Positions 45,890 through 54,420 of a stretch of 64,000 nt of DNA are shown one piece after another; positions within the stretch are counted from its first letter, which is position 1; each line of letters opens with the position of its first letter. This stretch comes from Sphingobacteriaceae bacterium. Its GTDB lineage: Bacteria > Bacteroidota > Bacteroidia > B-17B0 > Aurantibacillaceae. The position numbers and the translations under genes are program-made. The stretch covers positions 186,001 to 250,000 of the forward strand of contig JADJXI010000005.1 in the NCBI GenBank assembly GCA_016715905.1, in the 5' to 3' direction. The notes beneath the pieces are model-generated. The model was not told where the DNA came from. It made no database searches and worked only from the letters and a program-made list of their open reading frames with translations.

Positions 45890-48094
45890 TTAAAAATGCA
45901 ATTTTAAATTGAGATAATAATTGATTGGATCTGCAGGAATAATTCCCGGACCCGGATATCCTTCTGCTCTTCTGGTAAAATAAAGTGAATTAAGGGCGTT
46001 GTTAATTCCGGTACTCACGCTAAACTTTTTGAATTTATAACCGCTTGAGATATCTACCACTGAATAGGCCGGAATTGTGCCATAAATACCGGATACAGAT
46101 GACTCTGCATTCGTAGCGTCGGAGTATTGATCAGAAGTATATGAATATTGAAGATTTAAATGAAATCCTTTCCATCCATAAGCTATACCGGTTCTGAATA
46201 TGATGCTTGGAACATATTCTACAATCTTATTTCTATATGCTGATTCTTTGCTGTTAATGTATCTTGCATCTGTAAAAGCCAGATTTACAAAGGTTGAAAG
46301 TTTATGTTTAGCCGACTTATTTACTAATTTAATCCAGTCTAATTCACAAAAAGCTTCTGCTCCAACATTTCTGCTATCACTCACGTTAGTCCGGTATCTG
46401 ATTAAATTATAAGTATTGCTATCTGTTTTTATAATGGTGCCTATTCTGTTGTTGTATTTCAAAAAATAAAAACTCAAATCAAAATAAATTAAATCTTTAT
46501 ATGAACCTCTCATACCGGCATCAGTGGTAAATCCCCGTTCATCTTTTAAATTTGGATCTACAGCAAAGTTAGGATTGAGTACTCTCATGTCATTGAAATT
46601 AATGGAACGATAATTCTGACTGAAGTTTGCGTAAAGCTCAATGCAGCATCCGGTTTTATATTGCGTTCCGATTCCGGCTAAAATAAAATCACGTATATTT
46701 TGTTTTTCTTCTTTTACTTTAGCATCTAACAAAACAGAACCGGCCAAATCTTTGTAAATTAAACGATAATATCCGTTGGCTGATGTGTTTATTTTTTCAT
46801 AACGTAAGCCGGGGGTTACACTCCAATTTCTGTTGAACTGAAAAATATTTTCTGCAAATAGCGCGAAATTGGAAGATGGAAATAAATAATGTGAATTTTC
46901 TAATAAATCGGGATTCAAAAATTTAAAATTGGCTTGATCGGATTTGTCGGCATCTCCTTGTTTTCTATCGGTTAAACCTTGGTAAACTCTGGCGCCAATT
47001 AAAAAATGACTATTGTAATCATTTAAAATATAGCGTTGTAAATATTTTACTTCTGCACCAAAATTTTTGTAGGTATCGCTCAATAAATTTCTGTTTAAAC
47101 TGGTGTCGTCGCTTCTATCCGGTCTCCCTAAAAAACCTAAAGCATCGCGTCCCGCCAATAAACCAAATCCACAAAAACTTACTTTAGCAAAATCATTCAC
47201 TTTGTAATCAGAACTAATCGACATTAAATTCCAATTTACTTTAAACCAATTTCTATTTCTGTTTGTATATGAAGCATCTTTATAAAACTGTTTATCGGTT
47301 AAACCTCCTGCTTGTTTAGCCAAATACTGTAAATGGGTGTATTCTCCCTTGATAGATAGATTATCATTAATATTAAATCGAACCGAAGCAAATGCATTAT
47401 GCGATATTAGGTTTGAGTTTTTTCTCCATCCACCATAATTTTTATAGAGGTAAAACGTATTATAATCAATTTTAGAAACGTGCCCGTAAATTTGATTGAA
47501 TGAATTTAAAAAAGAGTAGGAGCCTCCGGTTTGTGAAAGGTTAGTGGCTATTTTTTTATCTTTAGGGGCTTCAGCAAATTTATAATTAATTAAACCGCCA
47601 AATTGTGTGCCAAACTGCAATCCTGCAGCGCCGCGTAAAATTTCAATGCGCTCTATAGCTTCGGTAGGCGGGGTATAATAACTTTCAGGATATCCTAATG
47701 CATCGGCAGAAATATCATAACCGTTTTGCCGGGTGTTAAAATTAGATATTCGATTAGGATTTAATCCTCTGCCACCAATGCTAATGGTAATTCCGGAACC
47801 GTCATTTTCAAAAACATTAATTCCGGCTACTTTAGAAAACACTTGTCTGCTGTTGTTGCTTGCTAAATTGGCGTTTAAATCCTGTACATAAACTGCTTCT
47901 GATTTTTTGCCGGCAAAAATGGTTGTTCCTTCAATATTGTTAAGCTTAGAAATGCCAAATTTATTTTCGCGACTACTTTTAATTTCAATTTCATCCAATG
48001 AAATTTGTTTTTTTGACAAAGTACTGTCCTTTACTTGTGAAAACGAAGTAAAAATTGTTAATGAAAAAATAAATATGCTTAATTTCTTTTTCAA
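45890..48094 (-). CDS. TonB-dependent receptor, FecA/iron-siderophore type
   Basis: The 734-residue protein has a signal peptide (to about 19) and a TonB-box-like ISLDEIEIKSS. The plug domain (about 50-175) includes VFSKVAGINVFENDGSG, ISIGGRGLNPNRISNFNTRQ and IEILRGAAGLQFGTQFGG, followed by a 22-strand-type barrel that ends in LNLKLHF. It lacks the CarboxypepD_reg domain. Its resemblance is to ferric dicitrate/siderophore receptors, and the imelysin and DUF4856 genes upstream support iron or haem as cargo. Its ATG overlaps the HTTM stop by 4 bp. Confidence 0.9.
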   Translation of the reverse strand: MKKKLSIFIFSLTIFTSFSQVKDSTLSKKQISLDEIEIKSSRENKFGISKLNNIEGTTIFAGKKSEAVYVQDLNANLASNNSRQVFSKVAGINVFENDGSGITISIGGRGLNPNRISNFNTRQNGYDISADALGYPESYYTPPTEAIERIEILRGAAGLQFGTQFGGLINYKFAEAPKDKKIATNLSQTGGSYSFLNSFNQIYGHVSKIDYNTFYLYKNYGGWRKNSNLISHNAFASVRFNINDNLSIKGEYTHLQYLAKQAGGLTDKQFYKDASYTNRNRNWFKVNWNLMSISSDYKVNDFAKVSFCGFGLLAGRDALGFLGRPDRSDDTSLNRNLLSDTYKNFGAEVKYLQRYILNDYNSHFLIGARVYQGLTDRKQGDADKSDQANFKFLNPDLLENSHYLFPSSNFALFAENIFQFNRNWSVTPGLRYEKINTSANGYYRLIYKDLAGSVLLDAKVKEEKQNIRDFILAGIGTQYKTGCCIELYANFSQNYRSINFNDMRVLNPNFAVDPNLKDERGFTTDAGMRGSYKDLIYFDLSFYFLKYNNRIGTIIKTDSNTYNLIRYRTNVSDSRNVGAEAFCELDWIKLVNKSAKHKLSTFVNLAFTDARYINSKESAYRNKIVEYVPSIIFRTGIAYGWKGFHLNLQYSYTSDQYSDATNAESSVSGIYGTIPAYSVVDISSGYKFKKFSVSTGINNALNSLYFTRRAEGYPGPGIIPADPINYYLNLKLHF

Positions 48095-49431
48095 TAGCTT
48101 CTAATCCAATTTTTGTTTTTGAAAATATTATTAGTTTCCAAACTTAAATCAACTGTGGGGTCAATAAACTCTCTGGTTCCGCTACCGTTAAGGGTTACAT
48201 AACTTTGTACTTTTACCTGAATATCACTTAATCCTTTTTTGTTGTATTCTTCTTTTAAAAATTTGGCGTAATCAATCATCATGTCAGGCTGAGTAGACAC
48301 CATTTTTTCCTGCATGTAGGTTAAATAATCTTTATTGTCAATTTCAATACGCTTTCCCGATTTTTTGTCTTCCACAAAGAAAAAGGCAGTGCCAGCTTTT
48401 TCCATTAACATCACACGCCATGAAAAACGATAACCTTGTTCTGTCCAAAATAATTTGCCATCATATAAAGCGTAACGAAAAGGCATTAAAAACTGAACAA
48501 CAAAAAAAACGATAAAAGCATATTTAATGATGGGATGTAAAGAATTATTTTTTTCAATCCGGTTTGTTGTTGAATAGTTAGTTATTTTTTCGAGAAAATT
48601 TAAAATAGCAATATGAAATTTCTCCTTAAAGAAAATGATGGTAATTGTCATCATGATATATGGAAACATACCAATATTAAATAAAAGAGAAGTGGCCATG
48701 TGAAATACAATAACTAAGAAATAAGCAAAATAAACAGTTCGTTTGTTGAATAACAGAAATCCAATGCATAAATCATAAATGCAACCAAACCAACAGAAAA
48801 AGTAAGCTATCCATGTTTTTTCCAAAAGTGAACCGATGAATGGAAAGTGCGAATAAGCCGGAAGCCAAATTTTTAAAGGTTGAGCTTCAATTAGCCAATC
48901 GTAATTAATTTTTGCTACGCCTGCAAAAAAGTAAAGCGTAAACATTTGCAGTTGGGGCAGAAAAATAAAATAGCGGTAAGTTGATTTTATATCATTCCTT
49001 TTAAATACTTTATTATCTAAAGAAAAAGCCTTCCCGGCCGGTAAAAAAATTAGTATTAATGAAATTAGACTGATAAAATAATAATGATTGAGATAATTTG
49101 TTTTATCAATTAATTCAACATAAGTAAAAAGCAGAAAAAAGGAAATTGTTGAAATGCGGTATAAAAATCCAATAAGAATAAATAAAGCCGTAATTAAAAG
49201 TAATCCAAATACGATATACATACCTAGTGCAGGTAATGGTTTAATCCATTCAAATCCAAAAAACGGAAAATACACTTTGGGTAAGATGTACATTTTTTCT
49301 ACCCAACCCATATAAATAAAGCGAATGATGGATGCACTCATTAATATTCCAAATGCAATTCGGAATATTACCAAGGGTGCGATACTAACTTGGCTGGTTA
49401 AATATTTTTTAATTTTCTCAATCACCATCAC
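48091..49431 (-). CDS. HTTM domain membrane protein
   Basis: The 446-residue protein has about eight helices and resembles the HTTM family, named for its likeness to vitamin K-dependent gamma-carboxylase. Typical segments are LVIFRIAFGILMSASIIRFI, then YFPFFGFEWIKPLP and the C-terminal FFWTEQGYRFSWRVMLMEKA-type stretch. Whether it carboxylates anything is unknown. In Bacteroidota HTTM proteins are often encoded with imelysin and FecA-like receptors, as here; it overlaps imelysin by 14 bp and the receptor by 4 bp, so all three are translated together. Confidence 0.85.
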   Translation of the reverse strand: MMVIEKIKKYLTSQVSIAPLVIFRIAFGILMSASIIRFIYMGWVEKMYILPKVYFPFFGFEWIKPLPALGMYIVFGLLLITALFILIGFLYRISTISFFLLFTYVELIDKTNYLNHYYFISLISLILIFLPAGKAFSLDNKVFKRNDIKSTYRYFIFLPQLQMFTLYFFAGVAKINYDWLIEAQPLKIWLPAYSHFPFIGSLLEKTWIAYFFCWFGCIYDLCIGFLLFNKRTVYFAYFLVIVFHMATSLLFNIGMFPYIMMTITIIFFKEKFHIAILNFLEKITNYSTTNRIEKNNSLHPIIKYAFIVFFVVQFLMPFRYALYDGKLFWTEQGYRFSWRVMLMEKAGTAFFFVEDKKSGKRIEIDNKDYLTYMQEKMVSTQPDMMIDYAKFLKEEYNKKGLSDIQVKVQSYVTLNGSGTREFIDPTVDLSLETNNIFKNKNWIRSY

Positions 49432-50536
49432 CGTCTTGATAGGTAATTACAACGCCTAAAGAAGATGGTAAATCAGCTTTTAATAAAACCAAAAGTTTAA
49501 CCAATTCGGCATAAGCGGCATCAACTACTGTGGGGTTAGTTGTCATTTGTGTACTCAAAGGTTCAGCAATGGCCATTAATTTTGTTCGGGCTAAACTAAA
49601 TTGTGTTTGTATCGCATCATTCAGCGTACCACTGGTGTGTTGTACTTTTAAATGAATTAAATAATCATCAAATCCCTTATTGTTACTTCCGTTTAACGAC
49701 TTTCCGTTATAAACTCGTTCAATTAAATCCAGCGTTTCAATTGCGTATTTGAGCGAGTAGCTGCTGCTGTAAAAAGCTTCACATTTATCCGGATAGGCTA
49801 TGCCCAAAGATTTTTTCCCTAATGGAATTCCGATTTTTGCATTTTTGAGGTAATCTAAATTATAATTAAGCTGGTTAATCAATAGGCCAATGGAGCTGCC
49901 AATATCAGTTCCTAAAGAATTAATAAATGAATTGCGATATGAGCTGTTCCATCCGGTAATAACGGTATTGCATTTACCCGTCATTTCATTTAGAAGATCC
50001 GTAACATATTGTTTGGTGTTGGTGTTTGTAAAAGAAGCAACTATAACGGTTTCTTGTTTGCCGTAAAATAAATAATCGAGTGCAGGAAAACCTTTGGCAT
50101 CCAGGTTACTGATAGCGGAAAAATCATAAATACCCGTGCTTATGTTAGTTTTAATTTGCTGCGTATCTGTTGGGAAAATATTAAAATTCCCCCGTATGCC
50201 TGTGTTTTCAGCAGGACCTAATTCAAATAAATCACATCGTTGATATTTGGTATAAGCAACAACAAATTTAGATTTAAGTGCATGTAGATTTGGGAGATCA
50301 GGATTGTTTTTGAAAACGGAATAGGCTTGATTTAAACTATCCAATGAAATGCTAAAAGATTGGTAAGCCGGTAAAATAATATTATCAGCATAGTTTATGA
50401 GCATGCCCGATTTATCAAAAGCATCTTCAGGTTCCTCAGGTTCATTGTTCTTTTTTTTATCTCTACAGGAAACTGTAAAACACAATAAACCCAAAAGAGT
50501 AAGAACGGTTAATTGCCGAAAGAATTTTGTATTCAT
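49418..50536 (-). CDS. Imelysin family lipoprotein
   Basis: The 372-residue protein has a lipoprotein signal with Cys24 (LLGLLCFTVSCRDKKK). The body is helical with FELGPAENTGIRGNFNIF and GFPALDYLFYGKQ, matching the conserved imelysin blocks (GxxxxEYLLF here is DYLFY). Imelysin-like proteins (EfeO, IrpA relatives) take part in iron uptake; despite the name, protease activity is doubtful. It is the second gene of a five-gene run, 139 bp below the DUF4856 gene. Confidence 0.88.
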   Translation of the reverse strand: MNTKFFRQLTVLTLLGLLCFTVSCRDKKKNNEPEEPEDAFDKSGMLINYADNIILPAYQSFSISLDSLNQAYSVFKNNPDLPNLHALKSKFVVAYTKYQRCDLFELGPAENTGIRGNFNIFPTDTQQIKTNISTGIYDFSAISNLDAKGFPALDYLFYGKQETVIVASFTNTNTKQYVTDLLNEMTGKCNTVITGWNSSYRNSFINSLGTDIGSSIGLLINQLNYNLDYLKNAKIGIPLGKKSLGIAYPDKCEAFYSSSYSLKYAIETLDLIERVYNGKSLNGSNNKGFDDYLIHLKVQHTSGTLNDAIQTQFSLARTKLMAIAEPLSTQMTTNPTVVDAAYAELVKLLVLLKADLPSSLGVVITYQDGDGD

Positions 50537-50675
50537 AATCCGCTCAAAAATATAAACTTAGATCAAGAATTTCTATCCCCTAAAAAGGGTATAATGTTTA
50601 TGTAATTAATTGAACATCAAAATGTTTAATAAAGAAAACAAGGTTCCGCGCAATCCAATTACCTTTCCGGAATTA

Positions 50676-51809
50676 TTAAGGAATTAAAGATGCATTTAAT
50701 GAAAAAACGCTTTCGAGTTTAGCAATAGCCAAATCGATATTGGTTGTAGTGATATTATATAAATTATTACCAAAATAACTGAGTAATAAATTAATATCTG
50801 CGTCAGAAATTGTTTTGGCTGTATTGTATTTAAATGCTAATACAAAACCGTGACCTTCTGACAAAACATGATGCAAAGTAGCTTGGTCACTTAAATTATT
50901 TTTAGCGGCTTTTAAATAACTAATGCATTTTGCAGCTCCAACTTTTTCCCAGGTAGAAACAACTATTGCTTTGGCCTCATCTCTTGCTGTATTATCTTTA
51001 TTGCTAATGGCAGCTCTTCCTTTCAAAAATGCATTCATGATTGTTGAATTAGAACCAATGGCTACGTTTACCGCATTACAATAATTTCCCCAATATTTTA
51101 AATTGATAGTGGAAGTAGGAAAGGACAGCGGTACACCAAAATATCCGAATGCTTCATCCCATGCCTTTTCTTGCGCAGTTATACTATTGGTGATTGTTGA
51201 ATTATCGTATGAAGCAATATTATTTATTCTACTCATAGCTTGATTAAATATACAAGCGCCCATTAATCCTTTTTCTACTACTTCCTTATATTCATAACCA
51301 TTGGCATTCACCAAAACGGCACGTGCCGGAGAAACTAATTTTCCCTTTGTCCCGGATGATGCAGTACTCGTTGTAGGATTAGCGGCTGAAGTAATACTGG
51401 CTGCCTGCGCTTCAATAAAATTGGCTTCCGTTTCTGTCACAAACATAAATGAATTACTGGTTTGATCTTTAATTTGTAAACCGTTAATATTTAAAGAAGA
51501 GGTCGAAAAAGGAGAGGCGCTATTTACAAACATATTTTGCAAAACAGCGGCACTAATTGTGGGTTGAGTAGGTGAGGTTGTAGTGTGCGTGCTTTTAATT
51601 AAATTAATCAATTCACCCATCATTTCTAACCTTTGTGTAGAGGATGTAAATGAAGCGTTTGCGAAATTATAGGAAGTAGGTATGGTATAAGATGGCGTGG
51701 GTGCCGGATTATTAATAACAATAGGTTCAGGTTCTTTGGTATCTTTTTTGCAATTGGTAAAAATTAAGGTTATTAATAAAAGTGTTAATGTGATAAATAA
51801 ATTTTTCAT
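50676..51809 (-). CDS. DUF4856 lipoprotein
   Basis: The 377-residue protein has a lipobox at IFTNCKKD (Cys20), a low-complexity Pro/Thr linker and a large helical domain with EKGLMGACIFNQAMSRINNI, EKAWDEAFGYFGVPLSFP and HHVLSEGHGFVLAFKY. This is the DUF4856 pattern, which is regularly encoded before imelysin in Bacteroidota. A surface or periplasmic iron-binding role is inferred from that neighbourhood only. It is the first gene of the iron-type run; no Fur-like palindrome was found in the 157-bp region upstream. Confidence 0.88.
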   Translation of the reverse strand: MKNLFITLTLLLITLIFTNCKKDTKEPEPIVINNPAPTPSYTIPTSYNFANASFTSSTQRLEMMGELINLIKSTHTTTSPTQPTISAAVLQNMFVNSASPFSTSSLNINGLQIKDQTSNSFMFVTETEANFIEAQAASITSAANPTTSTASSGTKGKLVSPARAVLVNANGYEYKEVVEKGLMGACIFNQAMSRINNIASYDNSTITNSITAQEKAWDEAFGYFGVPLSFPTSTINLKYWGNYCNAVNVAIGSNSTIMNAFLKGRAAISNKDNTARDEAKAIVVSTWEKVGAAKCISYLKAAKNNLSDQATLHHVLSEGHGFVLAFKYNTAKTISDADINLLLSYFGNNLYNITTTNIDLAIAKLESVFSLNASLIP

Positions 51810-51831
51810 TGTTAGTTATATTTGAGTAGCA

Positions 51832-51839
51832 CAAATTTA
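51832..51839 (-). promoter_or_regulatory. Candidate -7 box for the DUF4856-imelysin operon
   Basis: The minus strand reads TAAATTTG, a match to TAnnTTTG, 22 nt upstream of the DUF4856 ATG. No clear -33 TTG was seen. Confidence 0.4.
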
Positions 51840-51941
51840 ATTCACTCCAACCTTTTTATAAATACCATTTTTAAGGTAGCAGGTGAAAAGCAGGCTTTAT
51901 ATTCATAACAATTAACCTTTAGGAAATAAAAATATTATCCT

Positions 51942-51949
51942 TAGATTTG
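51942..51949 (+). promoter_or_regulatory. Candidate -7 box for the FG-GAP protein gene
   Basis: TAGATTTG matches TAnnTTTG and ends 17 nt before the ATG at 51967. The -33 element is not obvious. Confidence 0.4.
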
Positions 51950-51966
51950 GTTGTAAGTTATAAGAC

Positions 51967-53589
51967 ATGAAAAAAACAATATTATATTTCTGGGTAATCA
52001 CAAGCGCATTTTGGTTTTCAAACGCTTATTGCCAAGTGCCAAAAATTAAATGGTGGTTTAATACCAATGATTTTGCGGCAGGCCAGGCAGCCGCAAAAGA
52101 TATTGATGCCGATGGCAGACTCGAAATAGTTTTTAGTTGTTATAGAAATGACAGTAATGTATATGCCCTAAATGGAGAGGATGGTTCTTTGCTTTGGAAA
52201 TACAATACCAGCCCTTTGGGCAGCCACGGATGCAATGATGTGGCTCCACTGATTTACGACGTGGATAATAACGGATTTCAGGACGTAGTTTTAGCCAGCT
52301 CATGCAATCCGAAAACTTATTGTTTCAATGGACCAAACGGAGCCATTAAGTGGATTGCCAATACTAAAGGAAGTGATTCACCGCCTACTGTAGCAGATTT
52401 AGATAATGATAATCGGAAAGAAATTATTCACGGAGAGTTTGGTGGTTGGGTAATTGCACTTGATGCAGAATTAGGTACACAAAAATGGGAATTTAATGTT
52501 GATCCAAATTCATGGATACAAACTGCTCCAACAGTTTATGATTTGGATAATAACGGACAGCTTGATTTTGTGGTAGCAACCTGGAATTTCAATAACAAGG
52601 ATAGTGTATTTGCCTATAGAGGAGATAATCTGACAAAAATGTGGGCATATCCTGTACACAATCATTTATATCATGGAACAGCAACGGCTGATTTTAATTT
52701 TGATGGGAAACCGGAGTTATTAATTTGCGGATGGAACGACACTTTACATTGTATAAATGGTGAAACCGGGACCAATATTTGGAAATTTAAAGGATCGGGA
52801 AATGGTTACGCTCCGGTTTCATTGGCTGACATTGATAATGATGGTCTTTGCGACATCATTTATCCGAATGGTTCAAAAATAACAGCCTTAAATAATAATG
52901 CAACAGTAAAGTGGGAGTATAATATTCCAAACTCCAGTTACACCTTCAGAGGAGCTGCTTTATCTGACATTACCAACGATAATTATTTGGATGTAATTTT
53001 CGCTACAAATAACGGCCATTTAATTGCTTTGAATGGGAACAATGGTAGTTTGATATGGGATATGGATTTAAGAGCGCATTATGGCAATCCGGCATTTAAT
53101 TTAGATCATGCCCCCATTGTGGCTGATTTTGATAATGATGATACTTTAGATGTTTTTGTGGCCGGAGGTTGGGGAGTTGCTGTACCAACAACATCTAATA
53201 ATTTTGGTAGAGGTTATTTGATTTCCGCAGGAAAAGGAAACGGTCCTGATCATTTGATGTTTCAGCGTGATGAACGAAGAAGATCAACCTGGTGTATGTT
53301 AGGCGGACCAAGTGAAGTCAATGAAAATGGTCTTGCGCTTGATCAAGCTGTGAAAGTTTATCCTAATCCATCCAATGCAGAGTTAAACCTGCATATACCA
53401 AAAGCCAGCAATGAAAAATATAATTTAATTATATACAATTCTAATGGGGCAGAAGTTTTAAAGAATCGTGATTTAACTGCTACTGATTTGAAACTGAATG
53501 TACAAAACTGGAGTAACGGACTATATTATTACACGGTATTTGGGGAGCAATTAACTGCAAAAAGCGGCAAGTTTATTGTACAGAAATAA
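51967..53589 (+). CDS. Secreted FG-GAP/PQQ-type propeller protein, T9SS sorted
   Basis: The 540-residue protein has a signal peptide (to about 23) and a seven-blade-type propeller made of FG-GAP/VCBS-like repeats, each with a calcium-type DxDxDG or DxxNNG loop: AKDIDADGRLEIVFS, IYDVDNNGFQDVVLA, VADLDNDNRKEIIHG, VYDLDNNGQLDFVVA, LADIDNDGLCDIIYP, VADFDNDDTLDVFVA. Alternating pieces such as ALNGEDGSLLWKYNT are PQQ-like. The C-terminus is a T9SS sorting domain (VYPNPSNAELNLHI). Such proteins sit outside the cell; the ligand is unknown. Confidence 0.85.
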   Translation: MKKTILYFWVITSAFWFSNAYCQVPKIKWWFNTNDFAAGQAAAKDIDADGRLEIVFSCYRNDSNVYALNGEDGSLLWKYNTSPLGSHGCNDVAPLIYDVDNNGFQDVVLASSCNPKTYCFNGPNGAIKWIANTKGSDSPPTVADLDNDNRKEIIHGEFGGWVIALDAELGTQKWEFNVDPNSWIQTAPTVYDLDNNGQLDFVVATWNFNNKDSVFAYRGDNLTKMWAYPVHNHLYHGTATADFNFDGKPELLICGWNDTLHCINGETGTNIWKFKGSGNGYAPVSLADIDNDGLCDIIYPNGSKITALNNNATVKWEYNIPNSSYTFRGAALSDITNDNYLDVIFATNNGHLIALNGNNGSLIWDMDLRAHYGNPAFNLDHAPIVADFDNDDTLDVFVAGGWGVAVPTTSNNFGRGYLISAGKGNGPDHLMFQRDERRRSTWCMLGGPSEVNENGLALDQAVKVYPNPSNAELNLHIPKASNEKYNLIIYNSNGAEVLKNRDLTATDLKLNVQNWSNGLYYYTVFGEQLTAKSGKFIVQK

Positions 53590-53666
53590 GGTGTTATTCT
53601 CCTTTATATTCGTATTTTAAGGGTATAAATAATTGTTTATTAAGGTGATATTAATGGATATTATTT

Positions 53667-53696
53667 TTGTTAAGAACCAAAAAATTTCTACATTTG
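53667..53696 (+). promoter_or_regulatory. Canonical -33/-7 promoter of the tRNA genes
   Basis: TTG (53667-53669, within TTTTTG) and TACATTTG (53689-53696) are 19 nt apart, which fits the Bacteroidota housekeeping consensus TTG-N17-23-TAnnTTTG. It lies 46 nt before tRNA-Gly. It is the best complete promoter in the window. Confidence 0.7.
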
Positions 53697-53742
53697 CCCT
53701 CCCATTCTGATAACATCAAAATGGCTGTTCTTTTAAATAAAA

Positions 53743-53818
53743 GCGGAAATAGCTCAGTTGGTAGAGCGTAACCTTGCCAAGGTTAAGGTCGCCGGTTCGA
53801 GACCGGTTTTCCGCTCCA
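53743..53818 (+). tRNA. tRNA-Gly (GCC)
   Basis: A 76-nt cloverleaf with acceptor GCGGAAA/TTTCCGC, D arm GCTCAGTTGGTAGAGC, anticodon loop TTGCCAA (anticodon GCC), T arm GCCGGTTCGAGACCGGT and an encoded 3' CCA (53816-53818). All stems pair well. Confidence 0.96.
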
Positions 53819-53848
53819 AAATTCCCCGGTATATTTCCCGGGGAATTT
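53819..53848 (+). terminator. Hairpin between tRNA-Gly and tRNA-Leu
   Basis: AAATTCCCCGG and CCGGGGAATTT form a perfect 11-bp stem with an 8-nt loop directly after the CCA of tRNA-Gly, followed by a short mixed T stretch (TATTA). It may be a weak terminator or a processing signal for the tRNA precursor. Confidence 0.55.
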
Positions 53849-53864
53849 TATTAAAAATCCAATT

Positions 53865-53949
53865 GCCTGGGTGGTGGAATTGGTAGACACGCAGGACTTA
53901 AAATCCTGTGACCTTAACAGTCGTACGGGTTCAAGTCCCGTCCCGGGTA
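53865..53949 (+). tRNA. tRNA-Leu (TAA)
   Basis: An 85-nt class II tRNA with acceptor GCCTGGG/CCCGGGT, discriminator A, D arm GTGGAATTGGTAGACAC, anticodon stem CAGGA/TCCTG with loop CTTAAAA (anticodon TAA), variable arm TGACCTTAACAGTCGTA and T arm CGGGTTCAAGTCCCG. The 3' CCA is not encoded, unlike in tRNA-Gly. A partial second copy lies 36 nt downstream. Confidence 0.95.
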
Positions 53950-53950
53950 C

Positions 53951-53978
53951 AAAGCCTCAGATATTCTGAGGCTTTTTT
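53951..53978 (+). terminator. Rho-independent terminator after tRNA-Leu
   Basis: AAAGCCTCAG and CTGAGGCTTT form a 10-bp stem with loop ATATT, then TTTTTT. The tail TTTTTTGTTTTG is shared with the second terminator at 54094-54124. Confidence 0.85.
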
Positions 53979-53998
53979 GTTTTGCGGTAGACACGCAG

Positions 53999-54016
53999 TC
54001 CCGATAGTTATCGGGA
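53999..54016. repeat. 18-nt palindrome 1
   Basis: TCCCGATAGTTATCGGGA replaces the GAC found at 53895-53897 of the intact tRNA-Leu. It is a perfect inverted repeat apart from one central G-T pair. It shares the core CCGATAG-TATCGG with palindrome 2. Confidence 0.8.
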
Positions 54017-54053
54017 TTAAAATCCTGTGACCTTAACAGTCGTACGGGTTCAA

Positions 54054-54071
54054 TTCCGATAGCTATCGGAA
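54054..54071. repeat. 18-nt palindrome 2
   Basis: TTCCGATAGCTATCGGAA replaces the GTC found at 53935-53937 of the intact tRNA-Leu. It is a perfect palindrome. GTC is the reverse complement of the GAC lost at palindrome 1. Confidence 0.8.
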
Positions 54072-54093
54072 CCGTCCCGGGTACAGATGAATG

Positions 54094-54124
54094 AAAAAGG
54101 CCTCACGAAAGTGAGGCCTTTTTT
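54094..54124 (+). terminator. Strong Rho-independent terminator after the tRNA-Leu remnant
   Basis: AAAAAGGCCTCAC and GTGAGGCCTTTTT form a 13-bp stem with a GAAA tetraloop and a T run, then GTTTTG. The stem differs from the one after the intact tRNA-Leu, but the tail TTTTTTGTTTTG is the same. Confidence 0.9.
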
Positions 54125-54212
54125 GTTTTGAAAAAACTGTCAAACACTATTTGTAAAGATTTTGAAAAACAAAAAAAACCATTTTTCGTTTTTCCTTTTT
54201 TTTATTCTTACG

Positions 54213-54377
54213 ATGACGCAAGAAACAACCCCCAATTTGTGTCAATTCCAGTTGAAAGTAAAGAAAGAGATTTTTTATCCGGTAGATGAGCTTTCCCTTT
54301 TCAAAACAGAAGTCGGGCCACCTATGTTTCATTGGGACATAGAAAAAAGCAGGATAGTCTCCTTTGAATCAATTTAA
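54213..54377 (+). CDS. Possible small protein (doubtful)
   Basis: A 54-residue reading frame from ATG (MTQETTPNLCQFQLKVKKEI and on to RIVSFESI) lies between the tRNA terminator and the histidine kinase gene; a TTG start 51 nt upstream would add a hydrophobic N-terminus. No family is recognised and no promoter is clear. It may be a chance frame or the remains of a gene. The rest of 54125-54420 shows nothing else. Confidence 0.25.
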   Translation: MTQETTPNLCQFQLKVKKEIFYPVDELSLFKTEVGPPMFHWDIEKSRIVSFESI

Positions 54378-54420
54378 CGACTTCTTTAATATATACAATT
54401 ATGCCTAACTTCACATCTGA

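Larger units (their letters stand above)
53986..54084 (+). pseudogene. Broken tRNA-Leu copy with two palindromic inserts
   Basis: The stretch repeats tRNA-Leu from GGTAGACACGCAG to CCCGGGTAC. The 63 nt that can be aligned are identical to 53882-53950. It lacks the first 17 nt (half the acceptor and part of the D arm), and the GAC at the anticodon stem/loop and the GTC of the T loop are each replaced by an 18-nt palindrome. It cannot fold as a tRNA. It probably arose by tandem duplication of tRNA-Leu plus terminator, followed by decay. Confidence 0.85.

Noticed and set aside
51810..51966. Search for a Fur box before the iron-type operon
   Set aside because: No GATAAT-type palindrome is visible; only TAnnTTTG half-sites were found.
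54147..54332. 61-residue minus-strand frame near the tRNA terminator
   Set aside because: Low-complexity Lys/Phe codons on AT-rich DNA; no support on this strand.
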